From positions 3,224,001 to 3,288,000 of the forward strand of contig NC_062976.1 in assembly GCF_023078275.1 (NCBI RefSeq): a stretch of DNA of 64,000 nt. Direction: 5' to 3'. Under the pieces are notes generated by a model. That model saw only the letters and a program-made list of their open reading frames with translations. It was not told the DNA's origin and ran no database searches. The DNA comes from Leguminivora glycinivorella (lineage: Eukaryota > Arthropoda > Insecta > Lepidoptera > Tortricidae). Positions 1 to 10,335 of the stretch are shown here, in pieces; position 1 is the first letter of the stretch; every line of letters starts with the position of its first letter. The translations under genes were made by a program, and so were the position numbers.

Positions 1-116
1 GTAATTCGTTGAATGTTCTTCATTGTACATGATTTTAATGTAGCGTAAGAAATACACAAAAACTGAACCACAAAAACCAAGAACGGCGATAAAAATACTA
101 TAAAAATAAATAAAAT

Positions 117-281
117 TTTATTATTATTATTATTTGGAGCCCGTCGTGTCCTCCTGCTGGGCAAAGGCCTCCCCCTAATTTATTTTTTTATCTACTGATC
201 TCTATCCAGTGCTATGTCTGACCATTCCTCCAAGAAGGAGTCCAGTTCATCCCTCCATCGCCGGCGGGGTCTGCCGGATCA
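117..281 (-). mobile_element. RTE-like retrotransposon 3' fragment
   Basis: Read on the minus strand, this encodes GRPRRRWRDELDSFLEEW followed by SDIALDRD and, after stops, a degenerate GEAFAQQEDTTG-like end. That is the usual C-terminus of RTE-type reverse transcriptases in moths. A short (ATT)n run at 118-134 is the microsatellite tail. The copy is 5'-truncated and has in-frame stops, so it is dead. It probably lies in the last intron of the + strand gene ending at 7259. Confidence 0.75.
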
Positions 282-1018
282 TGGATCAGAGTTTTCGGGC
301 TCCCACACTGTATTTATTAACTCTTGCTTTGCAAATACAGTGTCTAGATGTCTGAGCGAATTTTCGATATTAATTTAGTCGGATCGCATTCATTCGTAGT
401 TTCAGTGAAGCTTACACTCGTAGTTGAGCTAAACTTCCCGTAATCCAAGTTGAGTGGACAGTTTTTCGTACTTGTTAGTTGTTGCATAGTCTCCAAGTTC
501 GTAATCTTAGTTCAACTTTCTCCGAGCTCCAGATACTAACGAGTCTCGACTGTTGGAACTAATTTAGGTACTTACTTGACAAAATTAGACTTTGAGTTTG
601 TATTGAAATCGTAGATTTCGTCTGAAAATGGTTTATGGTTTAAGATATTTTTATTTCTCATAAGATTTTACAAAATCACTTACTGAGAAAAACATTATTT
701 AATTACATCTACTTAAAACTAGGTAAGAGAGGGTAGCATGCGGTGCCCGAACACAATCTTGTCTTAAAAATTAGGGTAAGCGCATAAAAGTATGGTCAGC
801 GGTAGCAACTAAAGAGACATTGAAATTAAAATGAATGCACAACATGTAGGGCCAGTTCAACCAAATATTTACAACATCGCCTAACCGTCGATCAATCTCA
901 GCTTTACCAGATTAAAATTACGTCTGAATCTGAACTCAAAAAATATTGGGGTCGTGCATGTAATTGCGTGCGTTGAAAGGTTGGTGACTGTCAACCACCA
1001 GGCGGACCGTAATGTAAA
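282..1018. other. No recognised feature (probable intron)
   Basis: AT-rich single-copy-looking sequence. I see no exon, RNA gene or repeat shared with the rest of the window. It is probably intronic to the gene whose last exon is at 7175-7259. Confidence 0.4.
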
Positions 1019-1104
1019 ATAACCACAGTGAAAAATTTCAATTAAAAAAAAAAAACTCCGACATAGTGGACCGATTTTCATCAAACATGACTAAGAACAC
1101 TCCC

Positions 1105-1300
1105 GGGTCAATCCGCGGCAAGAGTAACATGGTTCACGATTTTATGGCATGTTCCATTTATTCACGATGAAAGTTGAAGTGATAATCTATCTCTAAATAA
1201 GTGTTACTTTCCCGATATTGTGCATAGATCCTTTCATTTGCAGCTGTAGTTCAAATAAACAATCAATGAAGTCGTGACTCACGTTACTTTTACGTGGATT
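1105..1300. mobile_element. MITE with about 37-bp imperfect terminal inverted repeats
   Basis: The ends pair as AATCCGCGGCAAGAGTAAC against AATCCACGTAAAAGTAACG (reverse complement). A second copy is at 8268-8446. It interrupts the ...AACACTCCCGACTAACTCAG... stretch of the host repeat and is flanked by CACTCCC and CACTCTCC, a likely 7-8 bp target duplication of hAT type. Confidence 0.7.
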
Positions 1301-1453
1301 CACTCTCCTGACTAATTCAGCTTTCAAACACAAATACTAAATCTAAATCGGTTCATCCGTTCGGGAGTTACGATGCCACACAGACAGACACACACACAGA
1401 CAGATAGACAGACAACGTCAAACTTATAACACCCCATCCCATCGTTTTTGCGT

Positions 1454-1648
1454 TACTTGTTTTTGTTTTGCTTTTGGTTTTTGTTTGGACTAATTCCAAT
1501 AAGGCCTAGTTTACCCTTTGGGTTGGAAGGTCAGATGGCCATCGCTTTCGTAAAACTAGTGCCTACGCCAAATCTTGGGATTAGTTGTCACAGCGGACCC
1601 CAAGCTCCCATGAGCCACGGCAAATGCCGAGATAACGCAAGGAGGATG
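1454..1648 (+). mobile_element. 5'-truncated non-LTR retrotransposon 3' end with 13-bp target duplication
   Basis: The block CCAATAAGGCCTA..GGTTGGAAGGTCAGATGGC..GGGATTAGTTGTCA..ATAACGCAAGGAGGATGAT is a recurrent 3' end; a second copy is at 12181-12325. The 13-mer ATCGTTTTTGCGT occurs at 1441-1453 and again at 1649-1661, exactly flanking the insert, so this is a target-primed insertion. The 137-residue frame crossing it (1448-1861) is therefore not a gene. Confidence 0.8.
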
Positions 1649-2002
1649 ATCGTTTTTGCGTCGGGGGTTAAACTACCAAGAGTTCTAGGTCCAAGGAATG
1701 GAATGTGTTCTATTCTAAATGTAGCCGTTCCTCATAGCCTCAGATCGTTCAAGTGTGAAACATCCTTTGACGGTATCAAAGGAACCAGCTTGAACTCTCA
1801 ATCTCAGTGCAACCCTTGCACGTGCTCACAAAAAGTTCACGAGTGGATAAACCGAAAGTAAAACATAGGAAGCCCCTCATATTGCTACAACTTATTTTTT
1901 AATATCTTCCGTTCCGTTGCGTCTTGAATCGCTCGAATGTTTTCGAGAATGGGGAATTCGCAAAAGTTACGAGATATTGTATGTAAGCCTAGAGAAGACC
2001 CT

Positions 2003-2239
2003 AGCACAATATAATAAATAGTACTATCGTACAGTATGGCCACTCCCGCTCCCCGCTGAAAGCTGCCGCCCACCCCCTCTCGATTACCTCACAGTTACCG
2101 CCTGTCAAAAACGCGAACAGTCGACCTTGTCATATCTCACTCATACAAGCGTGGTACGCGTTCACCTACACGAGCTTAGTGTGTGTGTTAGGAACGCACC
2201 TCTTTCATATATTTTATAGTTAGCTAGTGTCCGAGATGT
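2003..2239 (+). repeat. Repeat of unknown class, copy 1 of 3
   Basis: It contains TACTATCGTACAGTATGGCC, GCTCCCCGCTGAAAG, CACCCCCTCTCG and CACCTACACGAGCTTAG. The same sequence recurs at 22877-23108 (same strand) and partly, inverted, at 42152-42243. No inverted ends, tail or protein similarity is visible; a SINE is possible. Confidence 0.7.
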
Positions 2240-2356
2240 GACTACCTAAGTGAGTAGCGGACAAAATATGTCTGGTGATGCGTAATGTGACACTGGTGTC
2301 GTCGGGTGACGTGACGCGACATTGCTGGACTTAGATCGACTGCTCGCCTTACTTTA

Positions 2357-2483
2357 GGGCCGGTTGCATCAAACCATCTGTCATCGTTAAAGCGTTCGTA
2401 AAATTTTATTGTATGGCAAGTTCCATAGACTTCTGCTGCGTGACGATGATGTGACTGTCAAATGTGGTTGATGCAACTGGCCT
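2357..2483. mobile_element. PIF/Harbinger-like MITE (GGGCCGGTTGCATCAAACC ends)
   Basis: Imperfect terminal inverted repeats GGGCCGGTTGCATCAAACC and AGGCCAGTTGCATCAACC. TTA flanks both sides (2354-2356 and 2484-2486), the target duplication expected of PIF/Harbinger elements. No coding capacity. Confidence 0.75.
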
Positions 2484-3150
2484 TTAGCCAATACGAACGG
2501 ACTGTAAATTGCCTTATAATAGTGCAGTAGAATAGCATACAATTTGCAGTAAGATATCGCACCCTATGACTTACACTGGTGACAATACCGACTCATACGT
2601 GATGTCAGATGTTGCCAGACATGTCGAGACAGAGTCCTGTAACTCGCGCTATTTGTCCCATAGCCACTCAGTTGCTTTTGGTAGCTCTAGTTACCAGCTG
2701 TCACCTTTATTTTACTTGACAATAGAGGCCATTGAAAATTTTAGAGCAATTGAGTGGCTAGTTGATTCCTGGCGGTCTAGCATTTTCTTGCGTTCTCGCG
2801 CGCGTGTCCATACATCTAGCATGAGCTGGAGTTGCACGCGAGAGCGCAAGTTATGCCAGATTGGCTGGCTGAAGTCAACAACAAATGTTATTGTAACTCC
2901 TGACCTAATTATAATTTCCCGAAAATGTATTCCCATTAAAAACTTCCAAATTCATCTTCCACGTTAATTTATTAATGGGATGTCATGTTTGCGAATTAAA
3001 AGTTTTAAGGAATTATGAATAATTTGCGGTATTTTTATGCTGATAGGTTATAATTTGTTTTTCAAAGAGAGTCGGCTGTTTTCCGTTGCTTTAATTTAAA
3101 TTTATGAGGGAAATTTTTGACGTCGCGCTGGTACAATTCGCCCCCAATTT
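2484..3150. other. Non-coding; small fold-back inside
   Basis: The only structure seen is an inverted repeat near 2785-2855, TTGCGTTCTCGCGCGCG facing GCACGCGAGAGCGCAA. Related CGCGAGTCCAT arms occur at 7380-7430/7615-7650 and 10105-10165. A 133-codon frame spans it, but half of it is the fold-back, so I do not call it a gene. Confidence 0.5.
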
Positions 3151-4243
3151 TATTTTGCCGACAAATTAGTCTAAGTTGTCTTATTGTGGCCTGAGTGCTG
3201 TGAAAATTGTAATAATGCTGGTTTATGTTTTAATGATAAATGCTAAGAACACGGCTTTTTACAAGTTTTAATGGAACTCGAAATGTTTGCGTCAAATCTT
3301 GAAGCCTAATTTGATGACATAGCATATACACTATTCATTATCAGGAACCAACCTGTACATCACTTTTAGTTAAATTCTCAAAAACATTTTTTTCATCACT
3401 TTTATACATAATAAATGAATTTATTAGTGTGAGAGACCCTTAAGAATAACATTCAAGTTAGTGTCAAGTGATTGACGGCACATGTCAAAACAAATAACAT
3501 TATGAATTGGTAAAGGCTGTCACACACGTGTTCAGTAATTATCTTTATTTTTTAATAACACGATAACCGTAAGAGTTAAGACGCTATTTTCTTAGAGAAA
3601 TTAATTGTATTTGGTCTAAAGAACCTTCCCTTAAAGTTAACTGAATTCAATAAAAACAGGGTGTATAAGATGTGTAAATTGAATGACACAATCATAAGTA
3701 ATCTAATATACCACCATTTGGCTGATTTTGATGTGATGACTTACGGGTGAGGTGGCTAACAGAAACTTTGTGATAACGTTTCCTAGTTGTAGGTACATTA
3801 AGGTACTAGTGCGACGAAACTGCGTCCTTTAACACAGGGTTTTCTAGCTCAGGACACAGGGTCGAGATTTTATGAAATTATTACTTAAATTGATTGTATA
3901 ATAAACTTTTTTCATTTTCATTTTTTTTTCACATATTTGGGTGTTTTAGTATTATCTCGATATAGTCAAGTAGGCTTAGTTGCCAATTCTTTTCGTAAAC
4001 CTGAATAACCTGGTAATTTTGGTGCTGCCTGATCAGAGTGATATGTTCAAAAACGTCCAAGCAAGATAATAAATTAATGAATTAATGTAAACCTACACGC
4101 GTAAGGGATAAAAAATCAATTTGACATTTAAAGTATTTATAGCATAACTGATCCCCCGAGACGTTCTTGTCTATTAATATTAAATCCGGGAAGACGGGAA
4201 GTGATTTAAAATTGCCACTTTATTTTGTGCTAAAAATTATATT
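3151..4243. repeat. 1.09-kb direct tandem duplication, unit 1
   Basis: Unit 1 begins at TATTTTGCCGACAAATTAG and runs to TGTGCTAAAAATTAT. The same text restarts at 4244. The family is dispersed: its TAATAACACGATAACC..AATAAAAACAGGGTGTA part reappears at 18676-19038 and inverted at 15320-15410, so the duplicated unit includes a transposable element. Confidence 0.9.
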
Positions 4244-5323
4244 TATTTTGCCGACAAATTAGTCTAAGTTGTCTTATTGTGGCCTGAGTGCTGTGAAAAT
4301 TGTAATAATGCTGGTTTATGTTTTAATGATAAATGCTAAGAACACGACTTTTTACAAGTTTTAATGGAACTCGAAATGTTTGCGTCAAATCTTGAAGCCT
4401 AATTTGATGACATAGCATATACACCGTTCATTATGAGGAACCACCCTGTACATCACTTTTAGTTAAATTCTCAAAAACATTTTTTTCGTCACTTTCATAC
4501 ATAATAAATGAATTTATTAGTGTGAGAGACCCTTAAGAATAACATTCAAGTTAGTGTCAAGTGATTGACGGCACATGTCAAAACAAATAACATTAGGAAT
4601 TGGTAAAGGCTGTCACACACGTGTTCAGTAATTATCTTTATTTTTTAATAACTCGATAACCGTATGAGTTAAGACGCTATTTTCTTAGAGAAATTAATTG
4701 TATTTGGTCTAAAGAACCTTCCCTTAAAGTTAACGGAATTCAATAAAAACAGGGTGTAGAAGATGTGTAAATTGAATGACACAATCATAAGTAATCTAAT
4801 ATACCACCATCTGGCTGATTTTGATGTGATGACTTACGGGTGAGGTGGCTAACAGAAACTCAGCTCACATTAAGGTACTAGTGCGACGAAACTGCGTCCT
4901 TTAACACAGGGTTTTCTAGCTCAGGACCTGTGTCCTGATCGATATTTTCTGAAATTATTACTTAAATTGATTGTATAATAAAGTTTTTTCATTTTAATTT
5001 TTTTTTCACATATTTGGGTGTTTTAGTACCTATTATCTCGATATAGTCAAGTAGGCTTAGTTGCCAATTCTTTTCGTAAACCTGAATAACCTGGTAATTT
5101 TGGTGCTGCCTGATCAGAGTGATATGTTCAAAAACGTCCAAGCAAGATAATAAATTAATGAATTAATGTAAACCTACACGCGTAAGGGATAAAAAATCAA
5201 TTTGACATTTAAAGTATTTATAAGCATAACTGATCCCCGTGAGACGTTCTTGTCTATTAATATTAAATCCGGGAAGACGGGAAGTGATTTAAAATTGCCA
5301 CTTTATTTTGTGCTACAAATTAT
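4244..5323. repeat. 1.09-kb direct tandem duplication, unit 2
   Basis: This matches unit 1 almost throughout. The main differences are a deletion near 4858-4866 that removes about 20 bases of unit 1 (around TTTGTGATAACGTTTCC) and a few substitutions and small indels. Similarity ends at CTACAAATTAT before ACCGTTTTTAGG. Confidence 0.9.
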
Positions 5324-5640
5324 ACCGTTTTTAGGTCTCTCGAAGCTGCACGATTTCTTGACTCGCCGCTCCGACGTCGCCATTTACTTTTAAACGCTGA
5401 ACATTATGCATTTTCAATACCTAATCAATATACATTGGAAATTTTATCGCACGGTAAGATGTTATGGAGTCAACATTAGCGATCAAATTTAACTCGTAGT
5501 TTGTAATAAAGGAGTAGATGTAGACGAGTTTACAGTCAATTTTTGAGTGAACGTTGAAAAACTTACGAAATTTTATTGATAAACTTTTTTTATTTGTTAA
5601 GTATTTATTATTACACAGATGTATTTTTCATTGAAAATTA
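5324..5640. other. No recognised feature
   Basis: AT-rich sequence between the tandem duplication and a retrotransposon fragment. Nothing coding or repeated is recognised. Confidence 0.4.
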
Positions 5641-6055
5641 GGTTCTTTACCTACCTCCATGAGCCTTGATCAATATGTCTCGGACTTATCAATTTTCTAT
5701 CGCATGTATAACGGGGAGTGCTCCGAGGAATTGTTCGGATTAATCCCTACCGCTTCTTTCCGCCATCGCCCTACGCGACAACATTTCCATCGTCATCATC
5801 TAGATGGCTGGCAGTCCTCAACTGTGCGTTTCTCCAGAAACACAGCTAAACTGTGGAATGAATTGTCGCCTGCGGTATTTCCGGACCGATACGACCTTCA
5901 AATCTTCAAGAAAAGAGCGTACACCCATCTTAAAGGCCGGCAACGCACCTCCAACACCTCTGGTGTTTCGGGTGTCCATGGGCGGCGGTGATCGCTTACC
6001 ATCAGGCGACCTGTCTGCTCGTTTGCCTCCTATCCCATAAAAAAAAAAAAAAGAA
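5641..6055 (+). mobile_element. Jockey/CR1-type retrotransposon ORF2 C-terminus with poly(A) tail
   Basis: A frame at 5659-5991 carries the phrases FYRMYNGECSEELFGLIP, HLDGWQSSTVRFSRNT, KLWNELSPAVFP and FKKRAYTHLKGRQR, which end reverse transcriptases of a very common moth LINE. The stop is followed by GGTGATCGCTTACCATCAGGCGACC and an A-run at 6040-6053, the usual 3' end. Only about 110 residues remain, so it is a 5'-truncated, inactive copy on the plus strand, inside what is probably an intron. The overlapping 5804-6040 frame is a shadow. Confidence 0.9.
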
Positions 6056-6540
6056 ATTCTCTTGATTATTCATGTTAATTTCCAGTACCTAATAATTTTG
6101 TCTCAAGTTTAAATTAACTTTTTGTCAGAAGAAAATTAAGGGAAGGATGTGTTTGACATCCGCCAACTTTGCGAGTTTGTTAATTTAAGATCTTTGTGCT
6201 GATAAGTACTCAGGAGGTTAAAATGTGATAATTTCGAGTTTAGTGATTACATCGCCGTGTTGAATACTCGTCTAATCATTTTCGTATAAACTTTCTATTT
6301 AATTTAACTTCTAATTTCGTAGAACTTGAGGGTATTTTGTACTTAGCGTATAAAAGGTATTAAATCGGATTCTAAAACCTCACCATAGATATAGGCTAGT
6401 TTTCTAGTAGTCAAATCAGCTTCTTTTTAAGAACTGTCAAACGATTTGCTAATATGGAATTACTATGAAATACTGAAGAGTGACGTCACGGTCAATTTAT
6501 TTACTTTATATATTTCTCTTTGACTTATTAAATAGAATAG

Positions 6541-6765
6541 TACATTACGATACAAGTGCGTAAAAAAGGAAGTTCGAAACGAGTGGCGATAAATTAAAAC
6601 ACGACCGAAGGGAGTGTTTTAAATCGACACGTGTTTCGAATTTCCTTTTCGCACGTGTATCGTACGACGTTTTTCAGTACAGATGAGCCTCTAAAGTTTC
6701 GACCTAGCATATAATGAAACACTTCTCGCACTAGTGCGTAAAAAAAACACCATCTGTACTGAAAA
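6541..6765. repeat. Interspersed repeat (GAGTGGCGATAAATTAAAAC type), copy 1
   Basis: Contains ACAAGTGCGTAAAAAAGGAA, CGAAACGAGTGGCGATAAAT, CGACCGAAGGGAGTG and CGCACTAGTGCG. A diverged copy with GTGCGATAGGAAATTCAAA and GAGTGGCGATAAATCGATAC is at 36882-37030. Partly palindromic; class unknown. Confidence 0.65.
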
Positions 6766-7174
6766 TTATGTTTAAACGTAACTACTGTGAACAATCTTTC
6801 TAATTATGTGGTGCTTTATTTCGTGCACTGCATACTTAAAATATTTTATTTTAAGTTTAGGAAACTAGCCTATTTTAGCCTTTTTATCATTTTAGCTTTG
6901 TAAATATGTGAAGTATTAGTCATAGAAATTATATTGAGAGTAGTGTTTACGCAGCATTTGTAATATTTGTTTTACGAGCTAGCTATTAGAACAAATAATC
7001 ATGAGATTCATGATGGATGATGATTCAAAAATTGTATTCATACACCCGTTTTCATGAAGTAAATTCGTAATTTACTTGTATTGGTTTGGTTGTATTATTA
7101 TCAGTATTGGTCCTATTTAATTATTCCTTCAACTGTTAACATTCATTCCTAATATTATTTTGCATTTGTTACAG

Positions 7175-7259
7175 AAAAAATGATGACCTGGACGACGAAT
7201 TCAACACCATCCCTCTGAGCGTGAACGGCAACATCCACAGCGCGGGCAACGCGGTTTAG
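7175..7259 (+). CDS. Terminal coding exon of an unidentified gene
   Basis: A pyrimidine-rich acceptor, TTTTGCATTTGTTACAG, ends at 7174. The following 85 nt supply one base to finish a split codon, then 27 codons, then TAG at 7257-7259. The peptide reads KNDDLDDEFNTIPLSV then NGNIHSAGNAV. Codons are GC-rich (AAC, GGC, GCG, CTG) compared with the AT-rich surroundings, and it is followed by a long stretch with a good poly(A) signal, so I take it as the C-terminus of a real protein. It is short, acidic then polar, without cysteine, as in a cytoplasmic tail. I do not recognise the family. The other exons must lie upstream, left of this window or in unrecognised pieces of 1-7100. Confidence 0.6.
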
Positions 7260-7375
7260 GCGAACTTTAATAATTCTAGAGAGATTACACGTTACTTTCA
7301 ACCCTGTTATTATATCAAAATACCATTTACCTTGCGGAACGACAGAAAAATCATGTGACTACATCAACTCTGGCG

Positions 7376-7650
7376 GTCTAGAAAAGCTTGCGTTCTCACG
7401 CGAGTCCATATTTTTAGTGCAACTTCCAGTGCTTCACGCTTGTACACTCCTTTTTGCTGTGTACTTAACACAGCAAAAGGGAGTGTACAAGTTTCTAATG
7501 GGTTGGCAACGCGCGTGTGACACTCCTTGAGTTGCAGGCGTCCATAGGTTACGGTGACCGCTTTCCATCTGGCGGACCGTATGCTTGTTTGCCACCGACG
7601 TAGTATAAAAAGTGTGGACTCGCGCGTCATAAGTTATAAGTTGCGGTTTT
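7376..7650. mobile_element. Fold-back MITE interrupted by a LINE 3' end
   Basis: The arms CACGCGAGTCCATA (7397-7412) and GTGGACTCGCGCG (7614-7626) face each other, as in the intact small palindrome at 10105-10165. Between them, 7436-7615 carries the plus-strand tail GTGTACTTAACACAGCAAAA, GTGACACTCCTTGAGTTGC, GCGTCCATAGGTTACGGTG and TTGCCACCGACGTAGTATAA. Other copies of this tail are at 26529-26650 and 46190-46366. Confidence 0.65.
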
Positions 7651-8267
7651 GCAAGGTTTTGTAAGTTCGCAAGAACAAATCTTTCTGAACGTGTTGGAAC
7701 AGCATAATTTTGGCAGATATTAGTCAAAAATGTACAGATGATTCAAATAATTCCGTTGTAAAAAACAATCAAATCTATAAAATAGCATTGTATAATTTAG
7801 ATTCGATGACTTTGATAGCTGAGTTCAATCCTCCCTTGCAGATAGAACATTAGTATGTTGATGGCTTAGATTTTAATGATATTACTAAATAGTACCCGTA
7901 TTCCGTGATAGGAAGTCGTTTTTATTGCTTAGGTTTAAGGTATTATACTTCGTGCCCTTATGATGACGCGCAGATTTCTCAAATCCAATCTACTAATATT
8001 ACAATACGAGTCAAGGCAGCCGTTATTGTGGGTGATACAATTTATAAAAAGATAATCATATTCGGGAGTTAAGTAACAAAACTTTCATGTCATTCAGTCA
8101 TTTTAAATTTCACTGAACGTTTTTATATGTATGTGTACTTATAAATAATGAAAAACGATGCCTAAAGAAGGAATTTACGTATAACTGGCTGTTAAAAGAA
8201 GGAACATACCTTTTTAAATGTTCTATCGTGTAATCTCTCAAAGGCAGCTGAACGAAAACGCGTTAGG

Positions 8268-8446
8268 TCAATCGGCGGCAAGAGTAACATGAGTCACGAT
8301 TTTATGGCATGTTCCATTTATTCACGACGAAAGTTCAAGTGATCTCTAAATAACAGTTACTTTCCCGATATATGCATAGATTTAATTTGCAGCTGTAGTT
8401 TATAAACACTCCATGAAGTCGTGACTCACGTTACTTTTACGTGGAT
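8268..8446. mobile_element. MITE, second copy of the 1105-1300 family
   Basis: Shares AAGAGTAACATG, TTTATGGCATGTTCCATTTA, TTACTTTCCCGATAT and GAAGTCGTGACTCACGTTAC with 1105-1300, including both inverted ends. Confidence 0.7.
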
Positions 8447-9317
8447 TCCGTGGACCCGTTAGAAATCGGACAAGAGCATCGACTAGTCGCCGCGTGTGCG
8501 AGCGGCCTTAGGCCTTAAGTTACCCTATTTATTCCTTTATTGCCTCAATTAGACAGTCCAGGCGATTTGAGGCGCATTCGTGAAATTATACCAATCAAAT
8601 TGTTACAAGGACAGGAAGGGTACATCTGGGGGCGTATCGCGAATTTCTCAATTTTCTTTTAGTCCAAGGCTTAACAGAGAAACGTGCCGGCAATTTTAGG
8701 TGTTCGTGGTAGGCCCTCTGACGTATAGGGCCTTTTGTAGATTAATTTAAAGAGGTTTTCATTTGGTTCGTTTTTATTAATTTAATGTCTAAGATAAGAA
8801 GGATAATTTATGTCTCATTTCAAGCCTAATACTTATTGAAGTCTCGAAACCTATTTATTTACATTTAAATATCTTTGAATATTGATGTAAAGCTCTACGG
8901 TTACCTAATTTAGTTCATTTTCATTTAATAATGCAAAAGGCCCTATTAAATTAATGCTACGTGTAACTTACTTATATTTTTGTGTCTAAGCTAGCAACAC
9001 TAGTAAAAGCCTGTTTTCATCAAACACTTGTCATAAACAATGTTGCCAGCGTTTAAAAAAAAAAAGTACCTTATCATTAGCCTTTTTTCTGTATAAATAG
9101 TTTTCTTATTTACAATAGCTTAGATGTTAAGTAAGGACTGATATGATGTAAAATACTGTTATTTTCTTCAGTCGCACATTTCCACTGCCTTGTTTTCCAT
9201 AGTAAGTCAATTAAAAAGTTGTTGGCTCTAGTACTATGCTAAGTATTTATGATTTCGTTTCGTCTCGAAATTGTTGATGTTTTTGTATTTGGCGAAGTCT
9301 GTATAGATTCAGTAATG

Positions 9318-9323
9318 AATAAA
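9318..9323 (+). promoter_or_regulatory. Candidate poly(A) signal AATAAA
   Basis: AATAAA followed about 25 bases later by the T/GT-rich TGTTGTTTTATTTGTC, a good downstream element. It is the most convincing end for the + strand gene whose stop codon is at 7259. Confidence 0.5.
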
Positions 9324-9433
9324 GCACTTTATCTTTATTCTGTTGTTTTATTTGTCTCGAACACAACAAACAAGTTTGTTTAGAACAGTTCAATCAAATA
9401 ATTATAGTTTTTTTGTTGTTGTTGATATCAGAG

Positions 9434-9561
9434 TAGTACAGTCACCGGCATAAATAAGTGATGATTTTCTATACCTTGGCGCATTAACATCTTGTCTGAA
9501 ATGTCATACGATAGCGACATGGTGCAGAAATCGTCACTTATTTATGACGGTGACTGTACCT
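9434..9561. mobile_element. Palindromic MITE with about 30-bp inverted ends
   Basis: GTACAGTCACCGGCATAAAT..AAGTGATGA at 9436 pairs with TCGTCACTTATTTATGACGG..TGACTGTAC ending at 9559. The short frame starting at 9492 reads through the right arm and is not a gene. Confidence 0.75.
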
Positions 9562-9689
9562 ATCTAAATAAAAATAGTCATAAAATCTATTATTTTTACA
9601 ACGTTGACGGCACTACTCGCACCGGAGCAATTCTCAAAAACTGCAGTGAGTTGCAATGCATGGCGAATTCATTCACATTTTGATTTACC

Positions 9690-9935
9690 TACGTCTTCAA
9701 TCTTCTTCTTCTTCCTCCTACCCTTATCCCACGTTATATGGGGTCGGTACAACATAGTCTTCCTCTTCCATTCTCCCCTATCTCTCAACACTCACATCTT
9801 TTTTTCTCATGTCCTCTGTCACACAATCCATCCATCGTTGTTTGGGTTTACCCCTCCCTCTCCATCCATCAACATTCATCTCCAACATTCTTTTGCCTAT
9901 ATGACACTCATCCCTCCTCTTACCTACGTCTTCAA
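9690..9935 (-). mobile_element. RTE-type retrotransposon C-terminal fragment
   Basis: On the minus strand the frame reads MNVDGWRGRGKPKQRWMD then CVTEDMRKKDVSVER, the GRPKKRWMDC.KEDM signature of RTE/BovB-type reverse transcriptase C-termini. It continues degenerately to a YRPHITW-like end and GGATAAGGGTAGGAGGAAG near 9713. A scrap of the same 3' end is at 28961-28998. 5'-truncated and frame-broken. Confidence 0.8.
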
Positions 9936-9994
9936 TATTCATAACAAATGTCCGAGTAAGTTTGTATGACACTTTGCCGAAAATATAGAAATCT

Positions 9995-10170
9995 GCGGGC
10001 CGATTTTTGAGTCTCACGCGTTCGAATTCAGAAAATTGTCACTGAAAATAATAGGCAAGTCACCGTTTTCAACCGGTATTTTAGTGACAAAATCCCATAT
10101 GCGAGATTCATGCGCGCGAGTCCATACTTGAAGTCGCGCTTGATGTATGGACTCGCGCGCGACAAGGCAA
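9995..10170. repeat. Inverted-end repeat (GAGTCTCACGCGTTCGAATT) plus small fold-back
   Basis: 10000-10100 is the reverse of 14634-14772 and 16962-17092: GAGTCTCACGCGTTCGAATT, CAGAAAATTGTCACTGAAAA, TCACCGTTTTCAACC and TTAGTGACAAAATCCC. Its inner end runs into a palindrome at 10105-10165 with GCGCGAGTCCATA facing TATGGACTCGCGC. Confidence 0.65.
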
Positions 10171-10335
10171 GTTGTGCTAGAGGGACTGGTTAACAATAAA
10201 CTCTTCACCTGAGTCCTCACTTTACGAAGCTACAAGTAGAAGAGTGGCTCGTAATTTTTGTTGGACAATAGGCATGCTGAAATAGACGATAGTCTTCACT
10301 GTAACTATTTATAGCATTATTATATAACCACAAAA

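Larger units (their letters stand above)
1019..1672. repeat. CAGA-tailed lepidopteran repeat, interrupted by two insertions
   Basis: The frame of this block is the element running from AACCACA..CGACATAGTGGACCG through GGTTCATCCGTTCGGGAG and a CAGA/CACA microsatellite to GTCGTTTTTGCGTCGGGGG. Clean copies sit at 10409-10632, 21313-21738 (reverse), 23318-23592 and 24000-24234. Here it is split twice: at 1105-1300 by an inverted-repeat MITE and at 1454-1648 by a retrotransposon 3' end. Class unknown to me. Confidence 0.75.
7260..9340 (+). other. Probable 3' UTR of the gene ending at 7259
   Basis: About 2.1 kb without coding signal from the stop codon to the poly(A) signal at 9318. It contains a LINE 3' end (7436-7615) within a fold-back and a MITE (8268-8446). 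The extent is inferred from the signal; an earlier cleavage site is possible. Confidence 0.45.

Noticed and set aside
1448..1861. 137-codon plus frame
   Set aside because: It spans a retrotransposon 3' end bounded by a 13-bp target duplication and the flanking repeat.
2566..2967. 133-codon plus frame
   Set aside because: It includes a fold-back repeat, has no splice or family support, and an opposing frame exists.
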